A DNA stretch of 64,000 bases, from positions 19,283,690-19,347,689 of the forward strand of contig CM060463.1 in NCBI GenBank assembly GCA_030544235.1, read 5' to 3'. Positions 61,140-64,000 of the stretch are shown here, one piece after another (position 1 is the stretch's first letter; every line of letters begins with the position of its first letter). The notes beneath the pieces were generated by a model. The model did not search any database. It was given only the letters and a program-made list of their open reading frames with translations, and was not told where the DNA came from. Origin of the DNA: Lepturacanthus savala. Taxonomy: Eukaryota > Chordata > Actinopteri > Scombriformes > Trichiuridae. Made by a program: the position numbers and the translations under genes.

Positions 61140-62186
61140 AAATTAATTTAACTGTAGATATATTCTTATGTTGAATTTACTCATTTGCAGAATAATAATT
61201 TTAAGTAGAATTTACTTTAATTTTCCAAGAGATCTCCATTTAAATACATTAAGATGGAATGATTCCATATTTTTGGTATACTGAAATCACTGAATAATTT
61301 AACTCCTACGTATTTAAATTAAATACAATCTAATTAAAACTTGTAACTTTTACTAATTACTTTTAATTGCATTCAATTATCTTGTTTAGGGCAGTACATT
61401 ATACAATTAATTAAGAAACAGTATGATTCAGTAACACATTGAAATTATTATATAAACCAGATAATAACAAGGGGTCAGAATCATTGTGGGATAAAAAGTT
61501 AACAGACTATTGAAAGTCAATCAGTTTATTCTTTTTCTTGTTGAAACAACGCCGATGTTGATGAGACGCGTGACACCGGCTGCCATGCTGAACTCTGCTG
61601 TGCACAAACAATCCTTTTTCAATATTAAGAAACATCACAGCAATCCATAACCATAGAAATGTAACATTACAGCAACTGCAGAGCAATGAACATAAAACCA
61701 TGTAAAAAAAAAAATGAAATAGAAAGTTTAAACTACGGCTTTCCATCTGGATGTGGCACATTGAATAACAGTGGAAGGGGAGAAAATCATGAGAGATCCA
61801 GTGAGAGAGTGGACAGTTTTTAGTGTTGCAGCGTCGTCAGTGACACATGATTCATCCAGCGGGACTAAGGACTTCTGATGAAGCTTTAATGTCAAATCTT
61901 GCTCTAATCATTCTTTCATTTTAATATCAACCTGTGGAGTCGAAGTGAGCCGCAAACCTTTCAATAAAACAAAATATATTCATACCAAATTACAATCTAA
62001 TTATGAGCTGTGTGGGTAATCAGCACAAATCAGTGTGAAATCCTGCGAAACAAAATCCTTATAACTAATACCAGCTCTAGATGTAAAAATTGACTCCAAA
62101 ATGTGAGACTATAACAGTGGCATTAAGTGGAAACTAAACAGCACACAAACCACATTAGACAAAACTCCACTTTTTGTCCCATTGTG
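61140..62186. other. Intergenic, no feature recognised
   Basis: AT-rich DNA with small hydrophobic open frames on the minus strand that lack start context, splice structure and family resemblance. Confidence 0.5.
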
Positions 62187-62733
62187 CAGTGGTTCCAAAC
62201 CATTTTCATATACCTGTAACTCCTTGTGACATGTTGCATTGTCTTCCACTTAGTGAATCATTGAATCATCGGTTAATCACTTTGTTCATAAAATGTCAGA
62301 ATAGTGAAAATAGTTCCCCACAGTCTAAAATTACACGTTTAAATGTATGACTGTGTCTGACTAACCGACCAAAACCAAAGATTTTCAGTTTATCATGTTG
62401 AACAAAGAAAAGCAATAAATCAGCACAAAGCTGAAAATGACATTGTCACTTAAAAATGATTATTAAATAATCAAATTAGTTGCTGATTCTCGACTAATTG
62501 ATTAATCAACTAACCTTGCACTTCTGGTTATTTGATTTAATCTGAATAACTTTTTGATATCTGAGGAGGTAAAATACAGACAAGAAATATGTCAGATATT
62601 AGGAGAAAGTCACAATTTAATGTTAAGAATCTTTTTTTCCCTGCATCATATCCTGCCCTATCATCTCATCGCTGTGATTAATCCTGCGACTCCTTGGAGG
62701 TGGAGGTTCTGACCTGCAGGTTGAGAACCAGTG
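62187..62733. mobile_element. hAT-like non-autonomous element
   Basis: The left end CAGTGGTTCCAAACC pairs with the right end GGTTGAGAACCAGTG as imperfect inverted repeats of the CAGTGGTTCTCAAC type. The flanking eight bases are CCATTGTG and CCATAGTA (six of eight equal), as expected for a decayed 8-base hAT target duplication. No transposase frame. Confidence 0.5.
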
Positions 62734-63174
62734 CCATAGTAGGTCATATTTTTAAAAATTTGCTTCATTTGTTAAAATATATGAGAACTCTCAGTGTGGT
62801 CGTACTCCTTTTTATTTCCTACTTTCTAATATATATTTTGGCAAGTCCAGATATCAAACCATGTGGAATCCTGGAATCCACTGCACTTTTTTTAGTTTAG
62901 CAAAACAGTGAGCAGCTCAATGCAGACATGTCAAACCACACCTATAACATGTTTGGATTGGTATTTATTTTAAAACGTGCTTTTGAAATAAATGATCGTT
63001 CCTATGTCCTAAATATAGAAAATAATATTTTATAATGAAAAGTCAAAAGTACAGAACAAACAGGAAGCAGAAAAAGGATGAGAACCCTGTCCTTAAGACT
63101 TCGATGTAGAAATGAAATAGCGGAAACTCAACAGATGGTGTTTATCATCCCAAGAAAAAAATGCCAGTCTGTTT

Positions 63175-63980
63175 ATGCCTCATCATAAAAATGTAGAATA
63201 TCATCACCATATTAAAATTTTTGACGAAAGTGAGTTTCTGGCTAAAATTATCTCTTGATGATGCGTCCACATCTGATAAAATCACTTTAATCCTGAATTG
63301 GAAGGATCATACTATTTATGTCCTATAGGACAATGGCCATTTCATTACTTTTTTTGACCATATTACAAAATTTCATGACGGCAGCTGTTTTAAAAAGTAA
63401 GACTCTATGGTGCAGAAGAAGCTCATGAATCTTGAATCAGTTTCTAGTGGTGAGATATAAAGGATATAGGCTATAAAATGTGATAATAATTTTGTCATAA
63501 TTAGTTATAATTTTAGTAATAGTAATAATAGAAAGTTCCAGGTTTTTCATCCCATTAAACTTTGCCACATCCCAGGTTTCACAAAGTCATCAAAACTGAA
63601 TGTTGGAAATGAGTTACATTCAATAAAAAACAGGCAAAGAACACCTGGGAAAGTGATAAAAAAAGGGAACTTCCTCCTGACCAATTAGATTTACCTGATA
63701 TTTGTTTAACTTAACTTCAGTAATGTAAGTTTTGAGTTTTCTCTATGGAATAAAAGGGTAATTTAAGCAAGCAAGGTTTAAAGTTGATTAAAATCACAAT
63801 AGAATGTTCAGAAACTGACAGAAGTCACTTCATTCTTTAATGTTACATAAGTGACATACATCACGTTCTATGTATGTCCACATTCATCCACTGTCAAGGA
63901 ATTTTTTGATTTAAATTATTAATAAATATAATCTTCTCTGCATTAGATTTTTTGTGTTTTTTTCAAAACCTTGGAAGAAA
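63175..63980 (-). repeat. Unclassified interspersed repeat, copy D
   Basis: Inverted relative to copy A and the longest copy seen. It contains the CCTTGACAGTGGATG, ATGTCACTTATGTAAC, AATCTAATTGGTCAGGAGGA, CACTTTCCCAGGTG and TTGTCCTATAGGACATAAAT blocks on the minus strand. Similarity runs nearly to the window end, so the true edge may lie outside. Confidence 0.65.
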
Positions 63981-64000
63981 TGACCCAGGTCATTATTTTA

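Noticed and set aside
1..64000. CRISPR arrays, tRNA, rRNA or prokaryotic-type systems
   Set aside because: No regularly spaced repeats, no cloverleaf with intact A and B boxes and no bacterial gene layout; the polymerase III B box seen belongs to a truncated SINE.

Overview
The window looks like nuclear DNA of a ray-finned (teleost) fish. Its genes are split by GT-AG introns with vertebrate-type splice sites, it has CpG-rich promoters, and it carries typical fish repeats: tRNA-derived SINEs, decayed Tc1 elements, many small foldback elements and dinucleotide microsatellites. I saw no tRNA, rRNA, CRISPR array or bacterial-type operon. All functions are read from the sequence and from remembered protein families; nothing was searched.

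Layout. 1-1.46 kb is probably non-coding and ends in a good poly(A) signal, perhaps the 3' end of an upstream + strand gene. 1.5-2.6 kb holds an unclassified repeat. 2.8-10.1 kb is a compact gene on the + strand for a UBA plus peptidyl-tRNA hydrolase 2 (PTH2) protein: six coding exons, 184 residues, complete. 11.8-12.9 kb is a CpG-rich promoter and first non-coding exon. It is followed by an 18.4 kb intron with repeats and a second GC-rich, promoter-like patch near 14.8 kb. 31.3-49.0 kb is the body of setd5: 23 coding exons, about 1486 residues after allowing for one apparent one-base frameshift. 49.2-64 kb has no gene I can support. It is a repeat-rich, AT-rich tract with a Tc1 transposase remnant, foldbacks, SINEs, an hAT-like element and a nested inverted duplication of about 4.1 kb.

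The two genes lie in the same orientation but have separate promoters and no obvious joint function: one is a cytosolic translation-rescue or proteostasis enzyme, the other a chromatin regulator. The gene content is ordinary. The observations most worth following up are: the nested inverted repeat at 55.2-59.4 kb, which carries three copies of one 153-bp exon-like module with intact splice sites and reading frame; the one-base excess in setd5 exon 14; the GC-AG intron in setd5; and several repeat families with paired copies inside the window.
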